A stretch of 64,000 nucleotides of DNA. It comes from Microbacterium sp. ACRRU. Its GTDB lineage: Bacteria; Actinomycetota; Actinomycetes; Actinomycetales; Microbacteriaceae. Each line of letters starts with the position of its first letter. Within the stretch, counting starts at the first letter, position 1. Both the position numbers and the translations under genes were made by a program. Positions 54,229 through 63,601 of this stretch are shown here, in pieces. The DNA lies in the NCBI RefSeq assembly GCF_022346945.1, contig NZ_JAKRNI010000010.1:1-64000 (forward strand). The letters are read 5' to 3'. The notes beneath the pieces were generated by a model, which was given only the letters and a program-made list of their open reading frames with translations, was not told where the DNA came from and did not search any database.

Positions 54229-56319
54229 ATGGTCCCACCCGAAGCGGCCGCGTCCTCGCGCCCTGCCCTGCTCACGTCGACTCTCGACGACCTCGGCGTG
54301 CGGCTGGGCCCCGACGGCGGGACTCTGCGGGTCTGGTCGGCCCACGCCGACACCATGCAGCTCGTGGTCTTCGACGACGTCGACCTGGACTGGGCCGTCG
54401 AGACCCTGCCCATGACCCCCACCGGCGGCGGCGTGTTCGAGGCATCCACGCCACTGCTCCGCCCGGGCGCACGCTACGCGATCCGGGTCGGTGGGCCGCA
54501 CGGCCCGGGGAACACCTTCAACCCCGCCTCCCTCCTTATCGAGCCGTACTCCCGCGGGCTCGTCTCGGGCGGGTTCGGCGACTGGCGATCGGTCGTCATC
54601 GACGGGTCCTTCGACTGGGGTGGAGTCGGCAAGCCGCGGATCCCGATGGACCGCACGGTCATCTACGAGGGACACGTGAAGGGCCTGACCAAGCGGCATC
54701 CGCTGGTCCCGCCGGCGCTGCACGGAACGTACGCCGGGCTCGCGCACCCCGCCATGATCGAGCATCTCCTCTCTCTGGGCGTGACGAGCGTGGAGCTCCT
54801 GCCGGTCCACGCGTTCGCCACAGAACCCCGGCTGCTGCAGCTCGGACTGAGCAACTACTGGGGGTACAACTCCGTCAACTTCTTCACACCCCACGCCCCC
54901 TACGCGACGGCCGCGAGCCGGGCTGAGGGACCGGAGGCGGTCCTTCGGGAGTTCAAGGGCATGGTGAAGCTGTTGCACGAAGCGGGCCTCGAGGTGATCC
55001 TCGACGTCGTCTACAACCACACCGCGGAGGAGGGGATCGGCGGGCCCCGCACGAGTCTGCGCGGGATCGACAACCGCTCCTACTACCGTCAGACCGACGA
55101 CGGCGTCTACATCGACGAGACCGGCTGCGGCAACGCCGTCAACACCGCCACGGATGCCGCGGCTCGCCTCGTCCTGGACTCGCTGCGGTACTGGGCGAAC
55201 GACGTGCAGGTCGACGGGTTCCGGTTCGACCTCGCCGTGACACTCGGTCGCGACGCGACCCACTCCTTCACCCCGGATCACCCGCTGCTGCGCGCGATCC
55301 GCGACGACGACGCGCTGTCGGACGTCAAGCTGATCGCCGAGCCGTGGGACATCGGGATGGGGGGCTGGCAGACCGGCAGCTTCGGTGAGGGATGGCACGA
55401 GTGGAACGACCGCTACCGCGATCGCGTGCGCAACTTCTGGCTGAGCGATGTCGACTACGCCCGCCGCGCCAGCACCGCCCCGGTCGGCATCGGGGGCTTC
55501 GCCACCCGCTTGGCGGGGTCGTCGAACACCTTCTCCGATGAGCGCGGCCCGCTCGCGAGCGTCAACTTCGTCACCGCGCACGACGGGTTCACTCTGCGCG
55601 ACCTGGTCTCGTACGACGTCAAGCACAACTTCGGCAACGGCGAACAGAACCGCGACGGCGCCGAGACGAACCGGTCGTACAACCACGGCGCCGAGGGCAA
55701 GACCGACGACCCCGGCATCCTCGCCACGCGCCGGAAGGCGATGCGCAACCTGATGGGGACTCTGCTGCTCTCGGCGGGCGTGCCGATGATCACCGCCGGC
55801 GACGAGATGGGCCGCACGCAGCGCGGCAACAACAACGCGTACTGCCATGACTCGCCGCTGACCTGGCTCTCCTGGGATCTCGCGCCCTGGCAGCACGACC
55901 TCCTCGCCCACACCCGCCGACTGCTGGCCCTGCGCCGAGAGAACCCGGCGTTGCGCCCCGTCCGTTTCGCCCGTCTCGGCGAACGCATCCCGTCCGCCTC
56001 GGTCATGGAGTGGTTCGACGAGAACGGCGCGACCATGTCGAGCGAACGGTGGACCAATCCCTCGCACCGGACGCTGCAGTATCTGGCGACGTCCACACCC
56101 GAGCACGAGGAGCTCAACCGGATCCTGCTCATCGTGCACGGAAACGAGAGCCCGGTCGATGTGACGCTGCCGGCCCTCGAGGACGAGGGCGAGTATGTGG
56201 AGCTGTGGTCCAGCGCGGACGAGGCGCCCTCCGACGACTCGCCCCGTTTCTCGCCCGGTGACACGGTCGCGCTCTCGGGGACCTCGATGCGTCTCTTCCG
56301 CGTCGAACCGGGCGGCTGA
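54229..56319 (+). CDS. glgX: Glycogen debranching enzyme GlgX
   Basis: 696-residue GH13 enzyme (isoamylase type) that cleaves alpha-1,6 branches. An N-terminal CBM48 domain is followed by the TIM barrel: nucleophile D334 (VDGFRFDLA), acid/base E371 (LIAEPWDIG), transition-state Asp in VTAHDGFTLRDLVSY, and DVVYNHTAEE earlier. The ATG at 54229 is chosen because TACCCT lies seven bases upstream; the frame is open 16 codons further, but those codons enter the divergent gene's start. It is the first of three glucan genes. Confidence 0.93.
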   Translation: MVPPEAAASSRPALLTSTLDDLGVRLGPDGGTLRVWSAHADTMQLVVFDDVDLDWAVETLPMTPTGGGVFEASTPLLRPGARYAIRVGGPHGPGNTFNPASLLIEPYSRGLVSGGFGDWRSVVIDGSFDWGGVGKPRIPMDRTVIYEGHVKGLTKRHPLVPPALHGTYAGLAHPAMIEHLLSLGVTSVELLPVHAFATEPRLLQLGLSNYWGYNSVNFFTPHAPYATAASRAEGPEAVLREFKGMVKLLHEAGLEVILDVVYNHTAEEGIGGPRTSLRGIDNRSYYRQTDDGVYIDETGCGNAVNTATDAAARLVLDSLRYWANDVQVDGFRFDLAVTLGRDATHSFTPDHPLLRAIRDDDALSDVKLIAEPWDIGMGGWQTGSFGEGWHEWNDRYRDRVRNFWLSDVDYARRASTAPVGIGGFATRLAGSSNTFSDERGPLASVNFVTAHDGFTLRDLVSYDVKHNFGNGEQNRDGAETNRSYNHGAEGKTDDPGILATRRKAMRNLMGTLLLSAGVPMITAGDEMGRTQRGNNNAYCHDSPLTWLSWDLAPWQHDLLAHTRRLLALRRENPALRPVRFARLGERIPSASVMEWFDENGATMSSERWTNPSHRTLQYLATSTPEHEELNRILLIVHGNESPVDVTLPALEDEGEYVELWSSADEAPSDDSPRFSPGDTVALSGTSMRLFRVEPGG

Positions 56320-56391
56320 GGCGCCGTCGTTCACGCGGAGCGTCCTGTCAAGGCCCCGGGCAAGCCCTGCGGGAACCCCGTCCGCCCACGA

Positions 56392-56397
56392 TAGGTT
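56392..56397 (+). promoter_or_regulatory. Leaderless-type -10 box (TAGGTT) for glgE-glgB
   Basis: TAGGTT, six bases (CGGACG), GTG 56404. Confidence 0.6.
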
Positions 56398-56403
56398 CGG
56401 ACG

Positions 56404-58488
56404 GTGGCCACCACGACGACGACCCCTTCGCCCGTTCTCCCCTGGCGCAGCGCCGCCTCGATCCCGGTGCGTCCGATCAAACCGACGCCCTCCCGTGGGG
56501 TGGTGACGCCGCGCATCCCGATGGCGCTCCCCCACCCGCAGGTTCCCGGCGGTCGCTTCCGTCCGTCCGCGTTCGTCGGTGAGGCCGTCCCGTTCACGGT
56601 GACCGCCTTCCGCGAGGGGCACGATCGCATCGGCGTGCACGTGCGGCTCTTCTCGCCCTCGGGCGACGAATCCCTGCACCGCCTGTCGCCTCTCAACGAC
56701 GGGTTCGACCGCTGGTCGACTCTGATCGCTCCGCTCGAGCAGGGCGTGTGGCGGTTCCGGTTCGAAGCCTTCGCCGATGACTTCGCGACGTGGAAGCACG
56801 CGGCCGACGTCAAGATCGCTGCCGGCGTCGACGCGGCCCTGATGCGCGAGATGGGCGCGCAGCTCTTCGACCGTGCCCGCGGAGAGAAGAAGCGCCCCGC
56901 GAGCGACAAGGATCTCTTGTACGCGGCCGCGCGCACGCTCCGCGACCCCGACACGCACGACGACGTCGCTCTGGCAGTCGTCCGCGACCCCGACATCGCC
57001 GCCTTGTTCGCCGACCGTCCGGTGATGGGGCTCGTCTCGGCCGGCAAGGATGCCGAGCTCCTCGTCGAGCGCGAGCGCGCCGGTGTCGGAGCCTGGTACG
57101 AGTTCTTCCCCCGTTCCGAGGGGGCGTCCCGCGCCGACGACGGCACCGTCGTCAGCGGCACGTTCCGCACGGCGATCGACCGGCTCCCCGGTGTCGCGGG
57201 AATGGGCTTCGACGTGCTCTACCTCCCGCCCATCCACCCGATCGGCGAACGCAACCGCAAAGGACCCAACAACACCCTCGTCACCTCCCCCGGCGACCCC
57301 GGCTCCCCGTGGGCGATCGGGGGCCCCGCGGGTGGACACGACACCGTGCACCCCGATCTCGGGACGCTCGAGGACTTCCGCGCGTTCGTCGAGGCGGCGC
57401 GCACGAACGGCATCGAGGTGGCCCTCGACCTCGCACTGCAGGCCTCACCCGACCACCCCTGGGTCACCGAGCACCCCGAGTGGTTCACCACGCTCCCGGA
57501 CGGGTCGATCGCCTTCGCCGAGAACCCCCCGAAGAAGTACCAGGACATCTACCCGGTCAACTTCGACAACGATCCGGAAGGCATCCGGGCGGAGGTGCTG
57601 CGCATCGTGCGGCACTGGATCGCGCAGGGCGTCCACATCTTCCGCGTCGACAACCCGCACACCAAGCCCCTGCAGTTCTGGGAGTGGCTGATCGCGACCG
57701 TCAGCGCCGAAGACCCCGACGTGGTGTTTCTGGCCGAGGCCTTCACCCGTCCGGCTCCTCTGCAGGGGCTCGCGATGGCCGGCTTCCAGCAGAGCTACAC
57801 CTACTTCACGTGGCGCAACACGAAGGAAGAGCTCGCGGAGTTCCTCGACGGTCTCGCCCACGAGACGGCCGACTTCCTGCGGCCGAATCTCTTCGTCAAC
57901 ACCCCCGACATCCTGACCGAGTACCTGCAGTTCGGCGGGCGACCCGCGTACAAGATCCGCGCCGCTCTCGCGGCGACCGCGGCCCCCACCTACGGCGTGT
58001 ACGCCGGCTACGAGCTCTACGAGAACGTCGCCCGTCCCGGCTCGGAAGAGAACATCGACAACGAGAAGTACGAGTACAAGTTCCGCGATTGGACCGGCGC
58101 GGAAGCGGCCGGTGACTCGCTCGCCCCGTATCTGCGACGACTCAACGAGATCCGGCGCGATCACCCGGCGTTGCGACAGCTGCGGAACCTCCACGTGCAG
58201 TGGAGCGACGACGACGCCATCCTCGTGTACGCCAAGCACCTGGACGCGGCGCTCTCGCCCACCGGCGTGGCAGACACGATCGTCGTGGTCGCGAACGTCG
58301 ACCCGCACTCGACGCGCGAGACGACCGTGCACCTCGACACCACGATCTGGGGCGTCGAGCCGGGCGCTTCCTACGAGGTCGAAGACCTCATCACCGGCCA
58401 GGTCTGGACCTGGGCCGACCACAACTTCGTGCGCTTGGACGCATTCGCCGAACCCGTGCACATCCTGCACGTGAAGGAGTCGCGATGA
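56404..58488 (+). CDS. glgE: Alpha-1,4-glucan:maltose-1-phosphate maltosyltransferase GlgE
   Basis: 694 residues, GH13 subfamily 3. Extends glucan chains with maltosyl units from maltose 1-phosphate. Nucleophile D416 (IFRVDNPHTKP) and acid/base E445 (VFLAEAFTRP) are visible, as is the family segment YYVNFDND-like IYPVNFDNDPEG. The GTG start is set by TAGGTT six bases upstream. The first 38 residues are a Pro/Thr-rich extension. It overlaps glgB by four bases (ATGA), so the pair is co-translated. The synthase of maltose 1-phosphate (TreS-Pep2 or GlgM) is not in the window. Confidence 0.95.
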   Translation: MATTTTTPSPVLPWRSAASIPVRPIKPTPSRGVVTPRIPMALPHPQVPGGRFRPSAFVGEAVPFTVTAFREGHDRIGVHVRLFSPSGDESLHRLSPLNDGFDRWSTLIAPLEQGVWRFRFEAFADDFATWKHAADVKIAAGVDAALMREMGAQLFDRARGEKKRPASDKDLLYAAARTLRDPDTHDDVALAVVRDPDIAALFADRPVMGLVSAGKDAELLVERERAGVGAWYEFFPRSEGASRADDGTVVSGTFRTAIDRLPGVAGMGFDVLYLPPIHPIGERNRKGPNNTLVTSPGDPGSPWAIGGPAGGHDTVHPDLGTLEDFRAFVEAARTNGIEVALDLALQASPDHPWVTEHPEWFTTLPDGSIAFAENPPKKYQDIYPVNFDNDPEGIRAEVLRIVRHWIAQGVHIFRVDNPHTKPLQFWEWLIATVSAEDPDVVFLAEAFTRPAPLQGLAMAGFQQSYTYFTWRNTKEELAEFLDGLAHETADFLRPNLFVNTPDILTEYLQFGGRPAYKIRAALAATAAPTYGVYAGYELYENVARPGSEENIDNEKYEYKFRDWTGAEAAGDSLAPYLRRLNEIRRDHPALRQLRNLHVQWSDDDAILVYAKHLDAALSPTGVADTIVVVANVDPHSTRETTVHLDTTIWGVEPGASYEVEDLITGQVWTWADHNFVRLDAFAEPVHILHVKESR

Positions 58489-60623
58489 CCTCTCTTCCCC
58501 CCGAACTCCTGGATGCCGTCGCCCACGGCGCTCACCACGACCCTCACAGCGTGCTCGGCGTGCACCAGAGCGCCGACGGCTGGGTCATCCGTACCCGGCG
58601 CCCCCTCGCACGGGAGGTCGTCGCCGAGCTCGCGGACGGCTCGACGGTCGAGCTGAGCCACACCCGCGCGGGCATCTGGGAGGCCGTGCACACCGCAGCC
58701 CCCGGGTCCTACCGCGTGCGCGCCACCTACGACGGCGGTGGCGAACACGTCGCCGACGACCCCTACCGCCACGTGCCCTCACTCGGCGAACTCGACCTGC
58801 ACCTGATCTCGGAGGGACGCCACGAAGAGTTGTGGCGCGTTCTCGGCGCCCACCTCCGCGAGCTCGACGGCTCGACGGGAACGGCGTTCACCGTATGGGC
58901 GCCGGATGCCCGCGCGGTTCGCGTGATCGGCGACTTCAACGGGTGGGACGGCAGCGGCAGCGCCATGCGCTCGATGGGCGGCAGCGGTGTCTGGGAACTC
59001 TTCCTCCCCGGTGTCGATGTCGGCGCCCGCTACAAGTTCGAGATCCTCACGCGCGCGGGAGCGTGGATCCAGAAGGCCGATCCCATGGCCCGACTGGCGG
59101 AGACGCCCCCCGCCACCGCGTCGGTCGTGACCGAATCGGACTACCACTGGGGCGACGATGCGTGGGTCGACGAGCGTTCGCGCACGGCCCCGATCGACCG
59201 GCCCATGTCGATCTACGAATTGCACCTCGGTTCGTGGCGCCCCGGGCTGTCCTACCGCGACGCGGCCGACGAGATCATCGAGTACGTGACGGCGCAGGGA
59301 TTCACCCACGTGGAATTCCTCCCCCTCGCGGAGCACCCGTTCGGCGGCTCGTGGGGATACCAGGTGTCGGGCTACTACGCGCCGACCAGTCGGTTCGGCG
59401 ACCCCGACGACCTGCGGTACCTGATCGACCGCCTCCACCAGGCCGGGATCGGCGTGATCATGGACTGGGTTCCCGGCCACTTCCCCAAGGACGACTTCGC
59501 CCTCGCCCGTTTCGACGGCGAGGCGCTCTACGAGCACCCCGACCCGCGACGCGGCGAGCACAAGGACTGGGGAACGCTCATCTTCGACTACGGCCGCAAC
59601 GAGGTGCGCAACTTCCTCGTCGCCAACGCGCTGTACTGGTTCGAGGAGTTCCACGTCGACGGACTGCGTGTGGATGCCGTGGCATCCATGCTCTACCTGG
59701 ACTACTCCCGCAACGAGGGCGAGTGGGCGCCGAACCAGTTCGGCGGTCGCGAGAATCTCGAGGCGATCCGCTTCCTCCAGGAGGTCAACGCCACCGCCTA
59801 CAAGCGCTACCCCGGCATCGCGATGATCGCCGAGGAGTCCACCAGCTTCCCCGGCGTGACCGCGCCCACTGCGCACGCGGGTCTGGGCTTCGGCTTCAAG
59901 TGGAACATGGGCTGGATGAACGACTCGCTGCAGTACATCGGGCGCGATCCCATGTTCCGCTCGCACCACGAAGGCGAACTGTCGTTCTCCTTCGTCTATG
60001 CGTTCAGCGAGAACTTCATCCTCCCGATCAGCCACGACGAGGTCGTCCACGGCAAGGGCAGCCTGTTCGGACGCATGCCGGGCGACCATTGGCAGAAGCT
60101 GGCGAACATGCGCGCCTTCCTCGCCTACATGTGGGGGCACCCGGGCAAGCAGCTGCTGTTCATGGGGCAGGAGTTCGGGCAGATGTCCGAGTGGTCCGAG
60201 TCGCGCGGCCTGGACTGGTGGATGCTCGACCAACCGTCGCATGCACAGCTGCACTCTTTCGTCGCGGAGCTCAACCGTGTCTACCGCGAGCACGCTCCGC
60301 TGTGGTCGCGCGACCATGACGGCGCGGCGTTCTCGCGCTTGGGCGCCCCGGCGTGGAACCCGAATGTTCTGGCCTTCGCCCGGCGCGACCATCACGGCAA
60401 CACGATTGCCGTCGTGTGCAACTTCTCGGGCGTTCCGCTCGGCGACTTCCCCCTGGATCTGCCCGAGGCCGGCACATGGACCGAGGTGCTGAACAGCGAC
60501 GCGGCGGCCTTCGGTGGATCGGGGCAGGGCAACCTCGGCTCCGTCACGACCGACGCGCGCGGAAGCGCCGTCCTGACCGTCCCGCCGCTCGGCGTGCTCT
60601 GGCTGCACCACCGCGCCGGCTGA
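58485..60623 (+). CDS. glgB: 1,4-alpha-glucan branching enzyme GlgB
   Basis: 712 residues. Two N-terminal beta domains (residues about 1-95 and the CBM48 at 105-200, with TAFTVWAPDARAVRVIGDFN) come before the GH13 barrel: D397 (VDGLRVDAVASMLYLDYS), E450 (MIAEEST) and the Asp in PISHDEVVHGKGS. Length fits actinobacterial GlgB with the extra N1 domain. It introduces alpha-1,6 branches into glucan made by GlgE. It is the last gene of the operon, followed by a bidirectional terminator. Confidence 0.97.
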   Translation: MTSLPPELLDAVAHGAHHDPHSVLGVHQSADGWVIRTRRPLAREVVAELADGSTVELSHTRAGIWEAVHTAAPGSYRVRATYDGGGEHVADDPYRHVPSLGELDLHLISEGRHEELWRVLGAHLRELDGSTGTAFTVWAPDARAVRVIGDFNGWDGSGSAMRSMGGSGVWELFLPGVDVGARYKFEILTRAGAWIQKADPMARLAETPPATASVVTESDYHWGDDAWVDERSRTAPIDRPMSIYELHLGSWRPGLSYRDAADEIIEYVTAQGFTHVEFLPLAEHPFGGSWGYQVSGYYAPTSRFGDPDDLRYLIDRLHQAGIGVIMDWVPGHFPKDDFALARFDGEALYEHPDPRRGEHKDWGTLIFDYGRNEVRNFLVANALYWFEEFHVDGLRVDAVASMLYLDYSRNEGEWAPNQFGGRENLEAIRFLQEVNATAYKRYPGIAMIAEESTSFPGVTAPTAHAGLGFGFKWNMGWMNDSLQYIGRDPMFRSHHEGELSFSFVYAFSENFILPISHDEVVHGKGSLFGRMPGDHWQKLANMRAFLAYMWGHPGKQLLFMGQEFGQMSEWSESRGLDWWMLDQPSHAQLHSFVAELNRVYREHAPLWSRDHDGAAFSRLGAPAWNPNVLAFARRDHHGNTIAVVCNFSGVPLGDFPLDLPEAGTWTEVLNSDAAAFGGSGQGNLGSVTTDARGSAVLTVPPLGVLWLHHRAG

Positions 60624-60638
60624 CGACCCGGTGAACCA

Positions 60639-60670
60639 CGAAGGCCCCGTCCGCGGACGGGGCCTTCGTC
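60639..60670. terminator. Bidirectional terminator between glgB and the CnoX-like gene
   Basis: A perfect 15-pair stem ACGAAGGCCCCGTCC/GGACGGGGCCTTCGT with a two-base nominal loop, between convergent genes. Confidence 0.9.
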
Positions 60671-60680
60671 AATCCAGGGA

Positions 60681-61628
60681 TCAGAAGAGCAGGGATGCCA
60701 GGCGCGATCGCGCGCGGATCACCCGAGCGTCCTCGTCGCCGACGAGACCGAACAGCTCGAGAAGCCGCTCCCGGACGGGGGCACGCTCGTCCGACGGCAG
60801 AGCCGCGAAGAGGTCGAGCAGTCGCTCGAAAGCGTCGTCCACGTGCCCACCCGCGACGTCGAGGTCGGCCACCACGAACTGCGCGTCCGGGTCGGTCGGG
60901 GCCGCCGCTGCCGCGGCCCGGGCGGCGTGGAGATCGACGCCCTGCACACGGTCGAGCAAGCGGACCTGGCCCAGGCCCGCGCGCGCGTCGGCATCGCGGG
61001 GGTTCTCCGCGAGAGCACGCTCGTAGGCCGCGATCGCGCGAGGGTAGTCGCCCTCCTCGATCGCGGCGAACGCCTCCGCGTGGAGCGGCGGCAGGGGCTG
61101 CTCCGCCGGCTCGTCCGCCGGCTGCTCGGCGCCCTCGACGGGGACCGTTCCGGTCACGCCATGCTGGGCCGCGAGCTGGAGGAGCTGCGCGAACACCTCG
61201 CGCACCTGCTGCTCCGGCACAGCGCCGGTGAACAGCGGCACCGGTTGCCCGGCGACGAGCGCGACCACCATCGGGATGGACTGCGCACGGAAGCCCTGCG
61301 CGAGCTGCGGATTGGCGTCGACATCGACCTTGGCGAGTACGACCTTGCCGGCGAGCTCGACGACGACCTTCTCGAGCACCGGGCTGAGCTGCTTGCACGG
61401 ACCGCACCACTCGGCCCACAGGTCGACCACGACGGGAACACTGCGCGAGAGTTCCAGCACCTGCCCGAACGACGCGTCCGTGACGTCGAAGACGAGCGAC
61501 GAGGAGGATGCGCCAGAGTCGGTCGGCGCCGAAGCCTCGCCCGTCGCGGCCGGAGGCTGCGGACGGTTGCGCAACGACGACAGATCGACCGCGCCGCGCA
61601 GGACGGAACCGGGGGTGGGAGTGCTCAC
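60681..61628 (-). CDS. Thioredoxin-TPR protein, CnoX/YbbN-like co-chaperone
   Basis: 315 residues. A Ser/Ala-rich N-terminus of about 42 residues, then a thioredoxin fold with the active site W74-C75-G-P-C78 (WAEWCGPCKQ), a linker, and a C-terminal TPR-like helical domain (AFAAIEEGDYPRAIAAYERAL). The layout fits CnoX, which holds oxidised or unfolded proteins for GroEL or DnaK. Unlike E. coli CnoX, both cysteines are present, so it could also reduce disulfides. It starts with GTG in a GTGA overlap with the upstream membrane-protein gene. Confidence 0.9.
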   Translation of the reverse strand: MSTPTPGSVLRGAVDLSSLRNRPQPPAATGEASAPTDSGASSSSLVFDVTDASFGQVLELSRSVPVVVDLWAEWCGPCKQLSPVLEKVVVELAGKVVLAKVDVDANPQLAQGFRAQSIPMVVALVAGQPVPLFTGAVPEQQVREVFAQLLQLAAQHGVTGTVPVEGAEQPADEPAEQPLPPLHAEAFAAIEEGDYPRAIAAYERALAENPRDADARAGLGQVRLLDRVQGVDLHAARAAAAAAPTDPDAQFVVADLDVAGGHVDDAFERLLDLFAALPSDERAPVRERLLELFGLVGDEDARVIRARSRLASLLF

Positions 61629-63427
61629 GGGGACACCTTCGCTTCGAGGAGGCTGGAACGGTAGCCGAGGAGCCGGATCTTGTCATCCGATCCCTGGCTG
61701 GGCACGTAGAAGAAGATCTGGTCGGTATAGGTGGTGGTGAAGCCGGTCGCCGACTGGTCGACACCGGTGAGTGCCTTCACCGCGGGGTTGTTGTCGAGCT
61801 TGATGACGGCATCCGCGTTGGTGGGCTTGGCGGTGTCGCTCTCGTAGACGTTGACGGCGACGATCGCGCCCGTGTCCAGGGTCGCCAGGGCGATCGGCTC
61901 CGCGGGTCCCGCGGTCGCGGAGAAGCTGATCTCGGCCGTGCCTTGCCCCGTCTGGTTGAGCTCGTCGGTGCGCTTGCGCTTGTTGTCTTCGATCGCCGGC
62001 AGGAGCAGGTCGTTTGCGGTGTCGAACGCTCCCCAGGACGGACTGTTCTGCCCGTTGTTGATGAGGTCGGCGTAAGCCGCGGCGACCTGGTCCGGAGGCA
62101 TCACGAGGAAGGAGGAGTCCGGCGGCACCTGCGTCGCGCCGACGTAGGGCGCGGCCAACTCCGGAAGATTGGTGGAGGCCTCCAGGTTGCCGATGAACGA
62201 GACCCGGTAATCCGCCCACGGGTCTTCCTGCGTCATCATCATGATGGAGGTTGTCGGCGCGTCTGTCTCGGCAGACTCGACGACCATCATCACCGTGCGC
62301 GGCCACGTGCCGGTCGTCTGCGGCAGGATGATCTGCGCCGGCTCGGCCGGGATCGCGGGGAGCGCGGGCCGATCCGGCAGCGCCGCACGAAGCGTGTAAT
62401 TGGTCTGTCGCTCAGCGAGGGCGGGGCCTGCGAGTCGCGTCTCGGCCACAGCGGCATCCAACGACGAATCGGCCTCCGCGACGGTCGTCGCGATGCGCGA
62501 GACGATGCGTTCGGCCTGGTTCTCCGTCACGGCAGGCGGGAACTGCCCCTCGGGCACGATGACTGACGGTGTCGGACTCGGCGTCTCGCTGGCGCCGAAC
62601 TGCGGCCACGCGTCCGCCGAGCAGCCCGCGAACAGAGCCGCAGAGAGCCCGAGCGCCGGCACGGCGACGAGCGCCCGGCGCCCGGGACCGAGAGCTCCGC
62701 GGCCTCGGCGGGCGGGCGACGCGCTGATCACGCCCTTCTCCGCCGCATCGGCGTCGGCGATCGAGATCGGCTCGGTCACGGGAAGCGGCAGTCCCTTGCG
62801 CCGGGGGCGCCGCGAACGGCGGACGTGCCGGATGCCGAGGATGTACAGCACGATGCCGGCGAGGAGGGCGATGGCGCCGCCCGCGATCAGGGGTCCTGCC
62901 CACGGCGTCGCGTTGTCGATCGGCCAGGTGACGGTGATGTTGGAGGGCGCGGGTGCGATGCCGTCGCTCGCGACGAGGACGCTCATGTCCGCGGGAAGCT
63001 GCAGGGTCGTGCTGAGCGAACTGGTCTGCTGGTACTCGTCGAGCCAGAGGTCCGAGCCGACGGGTGTGCGCGTGCCCGCCGCCTCGGTGGCGGCGGTGTC
63101 GGCCGAGGCGGGCACGAGGGCGGTTTGCACGGCGTCCTCGGCGCCGAGGGTCACCGCGGTGTAGGGGACGTCGGCGAGCCACGCCTGCATGTCGGTGGTG
63201 CGGCCATACGAGACGAAGACCTCGCCGTCGCCCTCGACCCGCAGAGACTGCGCGCCGGGGAGGCTTCCGAGCACGGCCCCATCGATGAGCGTGTACGCCG
63301 TCGCGCCGTCCGTCTGAATCGACTCGGTCGCCTCGGACGGTCCTTGGAAGACGGTGCGCTGAGCGATGCCCGCGCCGATCATGGCGGCGGCGATGACGAA
63401 CGCCACCACGGCCCAGACGAATCTCAC
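61625..63427 (-). CDS. Large uncharacterised membrane protein with an internal lipoprotein-like segment
   Basis: 600 residues, family not recognised. Helix 1 at 3-22, an outer domain of about 150 residues, helix 2 at about 177-199 followed by a very basic loop (RHVRRSRRPRRKG), a cytoplasmic linker, then RRALVAVPALGLSAALFAGC (residues 250-269), which looks like a lipoprotein signal with lipobox LFAGC and is followed by a Thr/Pro/Ser linker and a second outer domain of about 310 residues. GTG 63425-63427 is chosen because it starts directly at helix 1; ATG four codons upstream is possible. It is translationally coupled to the CnoX-like gene. Confidence 0.75.
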   Translation of the reverse strand: MRFVWAVVAFVIAAAMIGAGIAQRTVFQGPSEATESIQTDGATAYTLIDGAVLGSLPGAQSLRVEGDGEVFVSYGRTTDMQAWLADVPYTAVTLGAEDAVQTALVPASADTAATEAAGTRTPVGSDLWLDEYQQTSSLSTTLQLPADMSVLVASDGIAPAPSNITVTWPIDNATPWAGPLIAGGAIALLAGIVLYILGIRHVRRSRRPRRKGLPLPVTEPISIADADAAEKGVISASPARRGRGALGPGRRALVAVPALGLSAALFAGCSADAWPQFGASETPSPTPSVIVPEGQFPPAVTENQAERIVSRIATTVAEADSSLDAAVAETRLAGPALAERQTNYTLRAALPDRPALPAIPAEPAQIILPQTTGTWPRTVMMVVESAETDAPTTSIMMMTQEDPWADYRVSFIGNLEASTNLPELAAPYVGATQVPPDSSFLVMPPDQVAAAYADLINNGQNSPSWGAFDTANDLLLPAIEDNKRKRTDELNQTGQGTAEISFSATAGPAEPIALATLDTGAIVAVNVYESDTAKPTNADAVIKLDNNPAVKALTGVDQSATGFTTTYTDQIFFYVPSQGSDDKIRLLGYRSSLLEAKVSP

Positions 63428-63550
63428 GCTACACACCATCCCCACCGGCGACTCGGGCGGCCACCGAAGAATCGACGTTTCAGACTAGCCGAGGCCGGCT
63501 GAAAGTTCGCGGCGAGGCACGGCGGTCCCATCCGGACACGATGCGCTCAG

Positions 63551-63556
63551 TATCCT
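63551..63556 (+). promoter_or_regulatory. Candidate -10 box for the AI-2E family gene (TATCCT)
   Basis: TATCCT with a leader of about 40 bases ending in AGGAG before ATG 63602. Confidence 0.5.
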
Positions 63557-63601
63557 TTCGAGAGAGGCGCGCACGCGTCTTCGAGGCAGGAGTCGCTGGC
63601 G

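Noticed and set aside
54220..57351. Minus-strand open frame of more than 1000 codons over glgX and glgE
   Set aside because: Antisense to two enzymes with complete catalytic motifs; the His/Arg/Gly/Val-rich translation is typical of such shadows.
60639..60670. Considered as another copy of the palindrome family
   Set aside because: Sequence unrelated to the family arms; a standard short-loop terminator between convergent genes.
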